64,000 bases of DNA from assembly GCA_035650475.1 (NCBI GenBank), contig DASRHP010000012.1, forward strand, positions 918,059-982,058, written 5' to 3'. Positions within the stretch are counted from its first letter, which is position 1. Every line of letters starts with the position of its first letter. Under the pieces are notes generated by a model, which was given only the letters and a program-made list of their open reading frames with translations, was not told where the DNA came from and searched no databases. Of the stretch, positions 1 to 9,032 are shown piece after piece. Source of the stretch: Candidatus Binataceae bacterium (GTDB lineage Bacteria; Desulfobacterota; Binatia; Binatales; Binataceae). The translations under genes and the position numbers were made by a program.

Positions 1-1821
1 GACGCCCGGGTTGGTCTCGCGAAACGTGGCCGCGGTCTCTTCCACGAGCGGATTCAAGTGGCCGGGCACCGGGTTGAGATGGGGCATCCGGGCGAAGGCC
101 GAGAACTCAGCGACCAGGCGTTTTAGGTCTTCGACCTCGCTGATGATCGTGCGCGTGCACTCTTCGAGCAGCTTGCCCGCCTCGCCATCCGCGCCCGCGG
201 CGAGTTGACGGCGCAGCCGCTCGGCCGAGAGCTGGATCGGCGTCAGCGGATTCTTGATCTCGTGCGCGATGCGGCGGGCGACCTCGCGCCACGCCTCCAT
301 CCGCTCGACCTTGGCGAGCTGGCTTACGTCTTCCAGGAACAGCACCGTGCCCAGCTCGCCGCTCTCGCCCAGTGCGCTCGCCGTCACCATCAGTTCATGC
401 TCGCCGCCGCCGTTGAACGGCTCCAGCTTGAGCGAGGAGTGCGCTTCGTGGGGATGGCGGTTTTGCGCGAAGATCTCGTCAAGCGCCTGCGCCAGGGCCG
501 GACGGAAGACCGCGCGCCATGAACTCCCGAGCGCGTCAGCGGCTTTCAGCCCTAACATCCGCTCCGCGCACGGGTTGATTGCCGTGACCGTCCCCTGCTC
601 GTCGAGGCCGATAACCCCCGCGCTGACGTTGCGCAGCAGCGTTTCGGTGTATGAACGGCGGCGCTCCAATTCGGCGCGCGAGGCGCGCAGATCGGCGGTC
701 ATCCGGTTGAACGAAAGGACCAACTGGCCAATCTCGTCATCGCCGACCGACGGGATTTGATAGTCAAGCTCGCCGTGGGCTATCGCCTGGGTGCCTTCGG
801 CGAGCAGCTTGATTGGTCCGGTGACGCCCCGCGCAAGGAACATCCCGAACCAGCTCGCCAGCAGCACCACGACCAGCCCGATCAGCGTCAGCGCCAGGAA
901 ATAGCTGTGCAGGATGGGCTGATGAAGAATGCGCAACTGGGAGTAGTCCTCGAAGGTTTTCGAGATGCCGGCGGCGCGCTGTGCCAGGCTGCGCGGCAGG
1001 AAATAGTCCACCACCACCGCGCCGATCACCGCGTCGGAGTCCGCGGAAGTGTAGATGGGCGCGCTGCCGCGGATGATGTCCGACTTGCCCAGGCTGTCGG
1101 TGCGGGTTGTCGCGTGTCCGCTCAGGGTTTGCGCCAGTAGCGGCGATTCTGGCGCGACGCCGATTCCAGTCGGGGTCTTGGGACTCAGCGCGAGCAGCAA
1201 CAGGCGACGCTCGCGGTCGAAGACCTCGATTGTACCGAGGTTGTACTCCTGCTGGCGTTGCTCGACGAACGTCTTCAGCGCGGCCCGCTGGTCGGGCTTG
1301 AGCAGGCCGCGGGCGGCGATCTCGCCGGCCAGCACCCGCGCGAAGTGCGCCGCATTGTTGGCCGAGTTAAGGTAATAGACCTTGGCGATGTCGAGCGAGT
1401 CGTCGAGCACGCGCTCGTACTCGGGGTTGAACCAGCTCCCGACGTCGGCGTGCAGGAAGGCGCCCGCAACCACCAGCAGGAAGGCGCTCGGGACCAGCGC
1501 CACCGCGATAAAGCCCAGCACCAGGCGGACCTGGAACTTCGAGCCGATCAGCCCGCGGCGATGCTCGAAGATGACCTTGGCGAGGTTGCGTCCGACCAGC
1601 AGCAGGAGCAGGCCGAGCAACAGGAAGCTGAGGTCGAACAGCAGGATTACAACGAGGTTGGAAACCAGCGAGGTGTGGCGGCTGAGCGGCGGCAACTCGG
1701 TCTGGGCGAGCACGAAGGCGACCAGCACGGCCGCCGCCACGCCCACCGCGATAAGCTCGCGCCGGCGGCGCTTGAGCTCAGCCTCGCGCGCCGCGTCTGT
1801 GACTTTGACCTCGTCGGCCAC
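1..1821 (-). CDS. ntrY: NtrY-like membrane sensor histidine kinase (partial)
   Basis: The reading frame runs off the left edge, so the C-terminal ATP-binding domain is missing from the window; 607 codons are visible. A basic N-terminus is followed by three hydrophobic segments, an extracytoplasmic region, a fourth membrane segment with a HAMP-like linker, a PAS domain, and the dimerisation box HEIKNPLTPIQLSAERLR. The phospho-acceptor His is near residue 520 (codon 262-264). This box and topology are typical of NtrY, which senses nitrogen or redox status and phosphorylates an NtrX regulator. The GTG start is chosen because an in-frame stop lies two codons upstream; that stop belongs to the preceding DUF2905 gene, so the two are probably co-transcribed. 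The NtrX partner would lie left of the window. Confidence 0.9.
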   Translation of the reverse strand, partial: MADEVKVTDAAREAELKRRRRELIAVGVAAAVLVAFVLAQTELPPLSRHTSLVSNLVVILLFDLSFLLLGLLLLLVGRNLAKVIFEHRRGLIGSKFQVRLVLGFIAVALVPSAFLLVVAGAFLHADVGSWFNPEYERVLDDSLDIAKVYYLNSANNAAHFARVLAGEIAARGLLKPDQRAALKTFVEQRQQEYNLGTIEVFDRERRLLLLALSPKTPTGIGVAPESPLLAQTLSGHATTRTDSLGKSDIIRGSAPIYTSADSDAVIGAVVVDYFLPRSLAQRAAGISKTFEDYSQLRILHQPILHSYFLALTLIGLVVVLLASWFGMFLARGVTGPIKLLAEGTQAIAHGELDYQIPSVGDDEIGQLVLSFNRMTADLRASRAELERRRSYTETLLRNVSAGVIGLDEQGTVTAINPCAERMLGLKAADALGSSWRAVFRPALAQALDEIFAQNRHPHEAHSSLKLEPFNGGGEHELMVTASALGESGELGTVLFLEDVSQLAKVERMEAWREVARRIAHEIKNPLTPIQLSAERLRRQLAAGADGEAGKLLEECTRTIISEVEDLKRLVAEFSAFARMPHLNPVPGHLNPLVEETAATFRETNPGV

Positions 1822-1824
1822 GCC

Positions 1825-2040
1825 TCAGCGCCTCAACAGAGCCAGCAACAGGCTCAGGATGACACTGATCACGATCGCCGTGGTTAGTGGAAAATACAGC
1901 GCGAAATTGCCGCGCCGCACGTAGATGTCGCCGGGCAGCCGGCCCAGCCCGGGTATCGAGCCAAGTCCCCATAGCGCCGCGCCGAGCACGATCAGAATGA
2001 GCCCCAGCGCGATAATTGCTTTTCCAAGTTGCGATGCCAT
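1825..2040 (-). CDS. DUF2905 family small membrane protein
   Basis: This 71-residue protein has two hydrophobic segments separated by a G-x-L-P-G-D-I-x-V-x-R-G-N loop, which matches the DUF2905 family of unknown function. The ATG at 2040 follows an AGGG ribosome site and is preferred to a TTG two codons upstream. Its stop codon is one codon before the kinase start, so it is almost certainly translated with the kinase. Members are short inner-membrane proteins found in many bacteria; no activity can be assigned. Confidence 0.85.
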   Translation of the reverse strand: MASQLGKAIIALGLILIVLGAALWGLGSIPGLGRLPGDIYVRRGNFALYFPLTTAIVISVILSLLLALLRR

Positions 2041-2091
2041 CGTCAAGCCCTACACGCGCGTCCACGCGTCGCGGAGCCGGCGCGTAATGTC

Positions 2092-4194
2092 TCAGGCGTG
2101 GGCGCGCTCCTTTTGCGCAGCCTCGCGCGCTTCGCGTGCTTCCTTGATAATTTTGTCCGCGATCGGTCCTGGCGCCTCTTCGTAGTGCGAGAAGTGCGAC
2201 TCGAACGACCCACGCCCCGAGGTAATCGAGCGCAGGTCGGGCGCATACTTCAGGATCTCCGACATCGGGACCAGCGCCTTAATCACCTGGCTCTGCCCCT
2301 TGCGATCCATCCCCAGCACCTTGCCCCGACGCGAGTTGAGATCGCCGATGACGTCGCCCATGCATTCCTCGGGGCACGCGACCTCCAGCGCCATGATCGG
2401 CTCGAGGATGATCGGGCGCGCCTTCTCCAACGCCGCCTTCAACCCCATCGAGGCTGCGATCTGGAACGCCATGTCCGAGGAGTCCACCGCGTGAAAGCTG
2501 CCGTCGTAAACCGACACCTTCACGTCAACCACCGGGTAGCCCGCCAGATAGCCCTCGCTCAGGGTGTTGCGCACGCCCTTTTCGACCGACGGGATAAACT
2601 GGCGCGGGATCACACCGCCGACGATTTCGTCCTTGAACTCGAAGCCGCCGCCGCGCGCCAGCGGCTCGACGCGTAGCCAACAGTCACCGTACTGTCCGCG
2701 GCCGCCGGATTGGCGCTTGTACTTGCCCTGAGCCTCGGCGCGCCCCTTGATGGTTTCCTTGTAGGGCACCTTGGGCGATTGAAGTTCAACTTCTACATTA
2801 AATTTCCGCTTGAGCTTCTCGACCGTCACTTCGATATGCATCTGGCCGGTGCCGGAGAGGATGATCTCGTGGGTCTGCGGATCGCGATGCATCTCGAGCG
2901 CGGGATCCTCCTCGACCAAACGCGCCAGCGCCTGCGAGGCCTTCTCTTCGTCGCCCTTGCTCTTGGGCCGCACGGCAAACGATATGACAGGGGCAGGCCG
3001 TTCAGCGGGAGGGAAAATCACCACGGATTTCTCGTCGCATAGCGTATCGCCGGTGGTAGTGTCCTTGAGCTTGGCGACGGCGACGATCTCGCCGGGCAAT
3101 GCGGCAGCAATCGGCGCCTGCTTCTTGCCCTCGAGCCGCAGCAGCTGGCCGAAGCGCTCGCGCGCGCCGCGCGTCGCGTTAAGCACGCTGGCGTCGCTGC
3201 TGGCGCGGCCGGATACGACGCGGAAAATCGACAGCTTGCCTGCGAACGGATCGATCACGGTCTTGAACACGAAGGCCGAAAACGGGGCCGCCGGGTCGGG
3301 CGCGCGTTCGACCGGCGCACCGTTGCCGTCAATCCCCTGGCGCGCCGGCCGTTCGTTGGGAGCCGGCAGCAGCGCAAGCACGGCGTCGAGCAGCGGTCCG
3401 ACACCGATATTTTTAGTTCCCGAGCCACACAGCACGGGCGTCAACTTGCCGCCCAGCACCGCGGCGCGTAGCGCCGCGCGCAGCTCCTCGTCCTCCAGCG
3501 CTCCCTGATCGAGGTACTTTTCGAGCAGTGCGTCGTCGGTCTCAGCGACCGCTTCGCATAGCCGCGTCCGCGCTGCCTCGGCGCGCGCCTTCAGATCGCC
3601 GGTTAAGTCCTCTTCCTTCGCCTTGCCGCCAGTATCGACGTACGACAGGGCCTTCATCGCCAGCAGGTCGATGACACCGCTGAATCCGGCTTCCTCGCCG
3701 ATCGGAAGCGTGAGCGCGACCGGATGCGCTTCGAGGGTCTTCTCGAGATCGGCCATCGCCGCGTCAAAGCTGGTGCGCTCGCGGTCGAGGCGCGAGACGA
3801 AGGAAATGCGGGGCAAGCCCAAACGTCCGGTCGCTTCCCAGATTTTTTCCGACTCGACCTTAAGGTCGCCGCCCGGAGTGGCAAGGAAGACTACGGCGTC
3901 CACCGCGCGCATCGTCGCAAACGTATCGGGCAGAAACGCCGAATAGCCGGGAGTGTCCGCGAAGATCACTTCGTTGCGCTTCCAGTTGAAGTGATGGAAC
4001 GAAGAGTTTATCGAAACCTGGCGGCTGAGCTCCTCGGGTTCGAAATCCATCGCCGCGGTGCCGTCGTCCGGGCGGCCCAGGCGGGTCACCGCCCCCGCCG
4101 TGAACAGTATCGCCTCGGCGAGCTGGGTCTTGCCGGTGGCGCCCTGGCCGACGATCGCGATGTTTCTGAGGCGCCCGATTTCCTCCACAGCCAT
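2092..4194 (-). CDS. Elongation factor G-like GTPase (FusA paralogue)
   Basis: This 700-residue protein has the full EF-G domain order: P-loop GQGATGKT, switch region with S-x-Q-V-S-I-N, G3 DTPGY, and the C-terminal domains ending in GRGSFESHFSHYEE. EF-G drives ribosomal translocation or recycling using GTP. This copy is a divergent paralogue: the G4 element that normally reads NKxD is SRLD (near residue 135), and it sits outside any str operon with rpsL, rpsG or tuf. EF-G-like paralogues of this kind are common in deltaproteobacteria and are mostly uncharacterised. The ATG follows an AGGAG site at good spacing. Confidence 0.88.
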   Translation of the reverse strand: MAVEEIGRLRNIAIVGQGATGKTQLAEAILFTAGAVTRLGRPDDGTAAMDFEPEELSRQVSINSSFHHFNWKRNEVIFADTPGYSAFLPDTFATMRAVDAVVFLATPGGDLKVESEKIWEATGRLGLPRISFVSRLDRERTSFDAAMADLEKTLEAHPVALTLPIGEEAGFSGVIDLLAMKALSYVDTGGKAKEEDLTGDLKARAEAARTRLCEAVAETDDALLEKYLDQGALEDEELRAALRAAVLGGKLTPVLCGSGTKNIGVGPLLDAVLALLPAPNERPARQGIDGNGAPVERAPDPAAPFSAFVFKTVIDPFAGKLSIFRVVSGRASSDASVLNATRGARERFGQLLRLEGKKQAPIAAALPGEIVAVAKLKDTTTGDTLCDEKSVVIFPPAERPAPVISFAVRPKSKGDEEKASQALARLVEEDPALEMHRDPQTHEIILSGTGQMHIEVTVEKLKRKFNVEVELQSPKVPYKETIKGRAEAQGKYKRQSGGRGQYGDCWLRVEPLARGGGFEFKDEIVGGVIPRQFIPSVEKGVRNTLSEGYLAGYPVVDVKVSVYDGSFHAVDSSDMAFQIAASMGLKAALEKARPIILEPIMALEVACPEECMGDVIGDLNSRRGKVLGMDRKGQSQVIKALVPMSEILKYAPDLRSITSGRGSFESHFSHYEEAPGPIADKIIKEAREAREAAQKERAHA

Positions 4195-4310
4195 ACGCTT
4201 TGCTCCTGGCCAAGTTCTCTAGGTCGTGTCCAGCGCTCCCGCTACGCGTGATAATTCCGTGCCGCGGGCCGCGGATCGTGGGCTAACGCGACCGTCAACG
4301 CTTCCCTGCC

Positions 4311-5147
4311 TCAATCGTACGCGCCCTCAACGGTTACGTCACCCGCCAGCACCCGAAGCGTCCCCACCTCTGTATCCAGCAAGAGCGCGCCGTCGGCTGC
4401 GATCCCGCTGACCGTGCCGCAGAGGCGGTTGCAACCGTCAACGACGGCGACACGCCGACCGGTCAGCGCCGAGTAACGCTCCCATGCCGGCCACACCGCG
4501 GCGAAACCGCCGCTCAGGGTCTCCATATAGCGAGTGTCAAGACGGGAAAAAAGCGCGGCGGCAAGCGTCGTGCGGTCGCAGGGTCGGCCGGTTGCGGCGA
4601 GTACCGAGGTCGCCTTGCCGCGCAGGTCGTCTGGAATCTGCTCGGGCGGGAGGTTCAGATTGATCCCGATCCCGAGCAACACGCAGGCCAGGCGCTGGCG
4701 CGTGTCGGTTACCGCCTCGGCGATGATCCCGCCCACTTTGCGCCCGGCAAGCCATACGTCGTTGGGCCATTTGAGCGCGACGATGCCGGGCGCCACGCTC
4801 TCCATCGCTTCGGCCACCGCGACACCCGCCACCAGGCTGAGCAGGGCGGCTTCGGCCACCGGCAGGTCGGGGCGCAGGATGAACGTTCCGTAAAAGTTGA
4901 CGCCGGGCGGCGAGTGCCATCGCCGGCCCATCCGCCCTCGCCCCGCGCTCTGCTGCTCCGCGACCACAACTTCACCGTGGAGCGCGCCCTGGGCGGCCAG
5001 CGCCCTCGCGGTTTCCTGCGTCGATTCCAGCTCTTCGAAATAGTGAACGCGCCATCCGATCGATCCGGCCGGACGCCCGGCGGCGGCCGCCTCGTACGGA
5101 TTGGCGGAGCGCTGAGAGTTACGACGCGAGTTTCGGCGCGTGGGCAT
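4311..5147 (-). CDS. birA: Biotin--[acetyl-CoA-carboxylase] ligase, monofunctional
   Basis: This enzyme activates biotin with ATP and attaches it to the carboxyl-carrier protein. The 278-residue protein has the catalytic core: the E-S-T-Q motif, the glycine/arginine loop S-A-G-R-G-R-M-G-R, K-W-P-N-D-V, and the small C-terminal SH3-like domain. No N-terminal helix-turn-helix is present, so it should not repress biotin synthesis as E. coli BirA does. The ATG at 5147 lies behind AGGAAG and inside the short spacer after nadC; longer starts would run into nadC. The first 25 residues are a basic, low-complexity tail. Confidence 0.9.
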   Translation of the reverse strand: MPTRRNSRRNSQRSANPYEAAAAGRPAGSIGWRVHYFEELESTQETARALAAQGALHGEVVVAEQQSAGRGRMGRRWHSPPGVNFYGTFILRPDLPVAEAALLSLVAGVAVAEAMESVAPGIVALKWPNDVWLAGRKVGGIIAEAVTDTRQRLACVLLGIGINLNLPPEQIPDDLRGKATSVLAATGRPCDRTTLAAALFSRLDTRYMETLSGGFAAVWPAWERYSALTGRRVAVVDGCNRLCGTVSGIAADGALLLDTEVGTLRVLAGDVTVEGAYD

Positions 5148-5193
5148 CGTTCTGCTTCCTGTCAGATTTTCGCCGGCGACGCGGCGTCTGATT

Positions 5194-6045
5194 CTAAGGC
5201 GGCTCGATTCGCATGCTGAGGTCAACCGCTGGCGCCGAATGCGTGAGCGCACCCACCGAGATCAGGTCAATCCCAGCCTCGGCAATTGCGCGCACACTTT
5301 CCAGCGTCACGCCTCCGGAAACCTCGAGCAGAACCGGAGCGGGTGCGAGTGCACGCGCCTGGCGGATCGCTGCGAGCGGCATGTTGTCGAGCAGGATCGC
5401 GTCGGCGCCGGCGGCCAGCGCTTCCTCGACCTGGGCGAGGGTTTCGCATTCGACCTCGACGCGCAACGTATGGGGCGCCAGCTTGCGCGCGCGCTCGATC
5501 GCAAGGCGCACTGACCCCGCCGCCGCGATATGGTTCTCCTTGATCAGCACGCCGCTGTCGAGGCCGAAGCGATGGTTGAAGCCACCGCCGACTCGCACCG
5601 CGTATTTTTCCACCACACGCAGGCCCGGATGGGTCTTGCGGGTGTCGACGATGCGCGCGCGAGTGCCCGCAACCGCCTCCACGTAGCGGCGCGTTATCGT
5701 CGCAATTCCCGACATCAGCTGCAGGAAATTCAGCGCCGTACGTTCGCCGATCAGGAGGCCGGCGAGCCGGCCCTCAACCTCGGCCACAACCGCGCCCTGC
5801 GCGAGGATCTTGCCCTCAGGGGCAAGTGTCGAGACTGCAGGTTCGGCGCCCGACAGCCTGAAGACGCGATCGATGAGGACGCCGCCGCAAAGCACGATGT
5901 GGGGCGACTCCTTGACCACGATCCTCGCCCGTCCCAACTGTTGCGGCGCCACGGTAGCGGCAGTGGTAACATCGCCCTGGCCGAGGTCCTCAGCCAGCGC
6001 ACGGCGCAAAAGCTCGGTCAGGTCGAGTTGGTTGAATAGCTCCAC
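5194..6045 (-). CDS. nadC: Nicotinate-nucleotide pyrophosphorylase (carboxylating)
   Basis: Quinolinate phosphoribosyltransferase converts quinolinate and PRPP to nicotinate mononucleotide in de novo NAD synthesis. The 283-residue length is standard. Visible family signatures are the N-terminal E-D-L-G-x-G-D-V-T, the basic substrate-binding run D-T-R-K-T-x-P-G-L-R, the H-R-x-G-L motif, I-K-E-N-H, and the barrel end E-V-S-G-G-V with I-S-V-G-A-L-T-H-S-A. The start is GTG at 6045, just 24 bases after the valS stop, so valS, nadC and birA form one transcription unit. Confidence 0.95.
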   Translation of the reverse strand: MELFNQLDLTELLRRALAEDLGQGDVTTAATVAPQQLGRARIVVKESPHIVLCGGVLIDRVFRLSGAEPAVSTLAPEGKILAQGAVVAEVEGRLAGLLIGERTALNFLQLMSGIATITRRYVEAVAGTRARIVDTRKTHPGLRVVEKYAVRVGGGFNHRFGLDSGVLIKENHIAAAGSVRLAIERARKLAPHTLRVEVECETLAQVEEALAAGADAILLDNMPLAAIRQARALAPAPVLLEVSGGVTLESVRAIAEAGIDLISVGALTHSAPAVDLSMRIEPP

Positions 6046-6069
6046 GGCCCCGCTCGCGCGACGCTCGGG

Positions 6070-8760
6070 CTACACCGCTTCTTCGAGTTGCCTGAGCTGG
6101 GCGCGCAGCAGGCGTTCCTGGCTGGCCAGCTCGTCTGCGCGCTGCTGCATCTGCTCGCGCATCTCGGGCGCCGCCTTGGCGATGAAGTCCGGATTGTCAA
6201 GCCGCGCCCGATGTTGTTCGAGATGGGCGCTTACGTCGCCCAGCTTCTTGCGAATCGCCGCGCGCGCCCGCTCGAAATCGAAGGCTGCGGGTGCGATCAC
6301 CGAAACCTCACACCATCCCAGCACCGCGGTGACCATCCCCTTTGCCGCGCGGTCGGCCGCGCCGGCCAGGCTGATGCTTGCGGTCTTGGCCATCGTCGCC
6401 GCGTACGGCTTCCAGCGCTCGAACTCGGCGCGAAACGCTTCCATCGCCTCGCCCGTACCGCCCGCGCCAAGCAGCCTGATGCGCGCTTCCACGCGCTGCC
6501 CCGGATGGTAGCCGAGCAGCGAGCGCAACGAGTTGATCGCTTCGGTGGCCGCGATACAGCGATCCATCGCCGCCGCCTCGCCCTCGCCGAGCAAATCGCG
6601 CTCGGCCGGGGTCGGAAACCTCGCGATCGCCAGATGGGGCGCCAGGCCGGACTCGTCGATATAGGGGCGCAGCGCCTGCCAGATTTCCTCGGTCACAAAG
6701 GGCATGAAGGGATGAAGCAGGCGGAGCAGCGAATCGAAGCATCGCACCAGCACCCAGCGCGCCGCCGACTGCCGCGAACCGGTCTCCTTCAGCGGCTCCT
6801 TGGCCAGCTCGATATACCAGTCACAGAACTCATGCCAGATGAAATCGTACGCCTTGAGCGCCGCGACGTTGAACTCGTAGCGATCGATCGCGGCGCTCAC
6901 CTCGCGAATCGCCTCGTCCAGCCGCGCCATGATCCAGCGCTCTGCCAGCCTGAGCTCGGACGGCTGCGCGGATGGCACGGGTTGCGGCGCGCCTTCGAGG
7001 TTCATCAGCACGAAGCGAGCCGCGTTCCATACCTTGTTGGCGAAGGCACGCGAGGCGGCCAGTCGGTCGTCAGAGAGGATGAGGTCGCGCCCCTGGACGC
7101 TGAGCTGGGCGAGCGTGAAGCGCACCGCGTCAGTGCCATAGCGCTCCATGATGTCGAGCGGATCGACCACGTTGCCGCGCGACTTGGTCATCTTCTTGCC
7201 GTACTGGTCGCGCACCAGCGGAGTGATGTACACGTCGTGGAACGGCACCTGCCCCGTGCACTTCAACCCCATCATCATCATCCGGGCGACCCAGAAGAAG
7301 ATGATGTCGAAGCCAGTGATAAGCAGGCTGGTCGGATAGTAGCGCGCCAGCTCGGGTGTGGCGTCGGGCCAGCCGAGGGTCGAAAACGGCCACAGCGCCG
7401 AACTGAACCAGGTGTCGAGCACGTCGTCGTCCTGGCGCAGGTCGGTGCCGCCGCATTTGGCGCAAGCCGTAGGCCGCTGGGCGGCAACCGTCGGCTCGCC
7501 GCATCGCTCGCACCAGTACGCCGGGATGCGGTGGCCCCACCATAGCTGGCGCGAGATGCACCAGTCGTGGACGTTTTCCATCCATGAGAAGTAGGTGTTC
7601 TCCCAGAACTTTGGATGGAAGGCTGTGCGGCCGTCGCGCACTGCCGCGATCGCTTCCTCGGCCAGCGGTTTGATCCGCACGAACCACTGATACGAAAGCA
7701 GCGGCTCCACCACGGTTTCGCAGCGCGAGCAGACGCCGAGCGCGTGACGGTGCGGCTCGATCTTTTCAAGCAGCCCCTGCGCTTCGAGGTCCTCGACCAG
7801 CTTGCGCCGGCAATCCTCGCGCGTCAGCCCGCGGTACGCGCCCGCCGCATCATTCATTCGCGCGTGCGCGTCCATCACCGCAATCTGCTCGAGCCCGTGG
7901 CGGCGGCCAAGTTCGAAGTCATTGAAATCGTGCGCCGGAGTGATCTTGACCGCGCCGGTGCCGAAGGCCGGGTCAACGGCGGGATCCGCGAGCAGCGGAA
8001 TCTCGCGGCCCGTCAGCGGCAGCACGATCTTTTTTCCGACCAGCGCGCGATAGCGCTCGTCGTCCGGATGCACCGCGACGGCGGCGTCGCCCAGCATCGT
8101 CTCCGGCCGCGTGGTCGCAACGGTAACCGCGCCCGCGCCGTCAGCTAAGGGGTAGCGGATGTACCACAGATGGCCCAGCGTTTCCTTGTGATCGACTTCG
8201 AGGTCGGAAAGCGCGGTCTCGCAGCGCGGGCACCAGTTGATCAGGCTGAGCGCGCGGTATATCAGCCCCTCGCGATAGAGACGGACGAAAATTTCGCTCA
8301 CCGCGCGCGAAAGCCCGGGATCGAGCGTGAAGCGCTCGCGGCTCCAGTCGCACGAGGCGCCCAGACGGCGCAGCTGGTTGAGGATGCGCCCGCCGTAGGT
8401 TTCCTTCCACTGCCACACCCGCGCGACGAAGGCCTCGCGCCCAAGGTCGTGGCGCGTCTTGCCCTCTTTTGCCAGTTCGCGCTCGACCACGTTCTGGGTC
8501 GCGATTCCGGCATGGTCAGTGCCCGGCTGCCAGAGCGTGTTGTAACCCTGCATCCGGCGCATGCGCACGATCACATCGTGCAGGGTGACGTTGAGCGCGT
8601 GACCGAGATGAAGCTGGCCGGTGATGTTGGGCGGCGGAATGACGATCGAGAATACGGGGCCCGGACGCGCCGGATCGGCCTTGAAATAGCCGAGGTCAAT
8701 CCAGCGCTGAAACCAATGCTCCTCCGCGCTCTTCGGGTCGAAGGTCTTGCTCAGTTCCAA
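6070..8760 (-). CDS. valS: Valyl-tRNA synthetase
   Basis: Class I synthetase that charges tRNA-Val and edits misactivated threonine. The 896-residue protein has the N-terminal E-x-x-W-x-x-W element, the HIGH-type motif HLGHA after PPPNITG, the CP1 editing domain with T-T-R-P-E-T-M-L-G-D, the KMSKS-type loop KKMTKS, an anticodon-binding domain and a C-terminal coiled-coil arm. Several Cys pairs in the middle (C-x-x-C repeats near residues 190 and 350-425) suggest zinc sites. The start is an unusual TTG, chosen because the family N-terminus M-E-L-x-K-x-x-D-P begins here; no good Shine-Dalgarno is visible. Confidence 0.95.
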   Translation of the reverse strand: MELSKTFDPKSAEEHWFQRWIDLGYFKADPARPGPVFSIVIPPPNITGQLHLGHALNVTLHDVIVRMRRMQGYNTLWQPGTDHAGIATQNVVERELAKEGKTRHDLGREAFVARVWQWKETYGGRILNQLRRLGASCDWSRERFTLDPGLSRAVSEIFVRLYREGLIYRALSLINWCPRCETALSDLEVDHKETLGHLWYIRYPLADGAGAVTVATTRPETMLGDAAVAVHPDDERYRALVGKKIVLPLTGREIPLLADPAVDPAFGTGAVKITPAHDFNDFELGRRHGLEQIAVMDAHARMNDAAGAYRGLTREDCRRKLVEDLEAQGLLEKIEPHRHALGVCSRCETVVEPLLSYQWFVRIKPLAEEAIAAVRDGRTAFHPKFWENTYFSWMENVHDWCISRQLWWGHRIPAYWCERCGEPTVAAQRPTACAKCGGTDLRQDDDVLDTWFSSALWPFSTLGWPDATPELARYYPTSLLITGFDIIFFWVARMMMMGLKCTGQVPFHDVYITPLVRDQYGKKMTKSRGNVVDPLDIMERYGTDAVRFTLAQLSVQGRDLILSDDRLAASRAFANKVWNAARFVLMNLEGAPQPVPSAQPSELRLAERWIMARLDEAIREVSAAIDRYEFNVAALKAYDFIWHEFCDWYIELAKEPLKETGSRQSAARWVLVRCFDSLLRLLHPFMPFVTEEIWQALRPYIDESGLAPHLAIARFPTPAERDLLGEGEAAAMDRCIAATEAINSLRSLLGYHPGQRVEARIRLLGAGGTGEAMEAFRAEFERWKPYAATMAKTASISLAGAADRAAKGMVTAVLGWCEVSVIAPAAFDFERARAAIRKKLGDVSAHLEQHRARLDNPDFIAKAAPEMREQMQQRADELASQERLLRAQLRQLEEAV

Positions 8761-8799
8761 GGGGAGCCCGTCTTGCCTAGCGGAATTCAGTGCGTTGAG

Positions 8800-8828
8800 C
8801 GGTCAGGCCGATAAGCACTGGCCTACCG
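8800..8828 (-). other. Hairpin in the valS leader
   Basis: A nine-base-pair stem with one bulged base and a ten-base loop sits between tRNA-Leu and the valS start. On the transcribed strand it reads CGGTAGGCC, loop, GGCCTGACCG. No U-tract follows, so it is not a classical terminator. It could be an RNA processing site between the tRNA and the mRNA, or a weak attenuator; this is inference only. Confidence 0.35.
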
Positions 8829-8875
8829 CGGCGCATCCGTCTAAAGAATATCGCGGCGACGCCGGCGGCGAAATC

Positions 8876-8961
8876 TGGTGCGAGAGGGGGGACTTGAACC
8901 CCCACGAGCTTGCGCTCACAAGGTCCTGAGCCTTGCGCGTCTGCCGTTCCGCCACTCTCGC
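8876..8961 (-). tRNA. tRNA-Leu (anticodon CAG)
   Basis: The 86-base cloverleaf has a perfect seven-pair acceptor stem (GCGAGAG with CTCTCGC), discriminator A and an encoded CCA end. The anticodon stem CAAGG/CCTTG holds loop CTCAGGA, giving anticodon CAG. The long variable arm and the T-loop GTTCAAGTC fit a leucine tRNA. It lies 115 bases upstream of valS on the same strand and could share its transcript. Neither flank shows signs of an integrated element. Confidence 0.96.
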
Positions 8962-9032
8962 GCCCCGGTATCTGAAAGGGTTTAATCGGCTGCGGAGTCG
9001 AATTCAAGCCGTCGCGCCGCTTGTGGAGAAAT

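Noticed and set aside
8876-8961. tRNA-Leu as an integration site
   Set aside because: No duplicated tRNA end, integrase or change in gene type is seen on either side.
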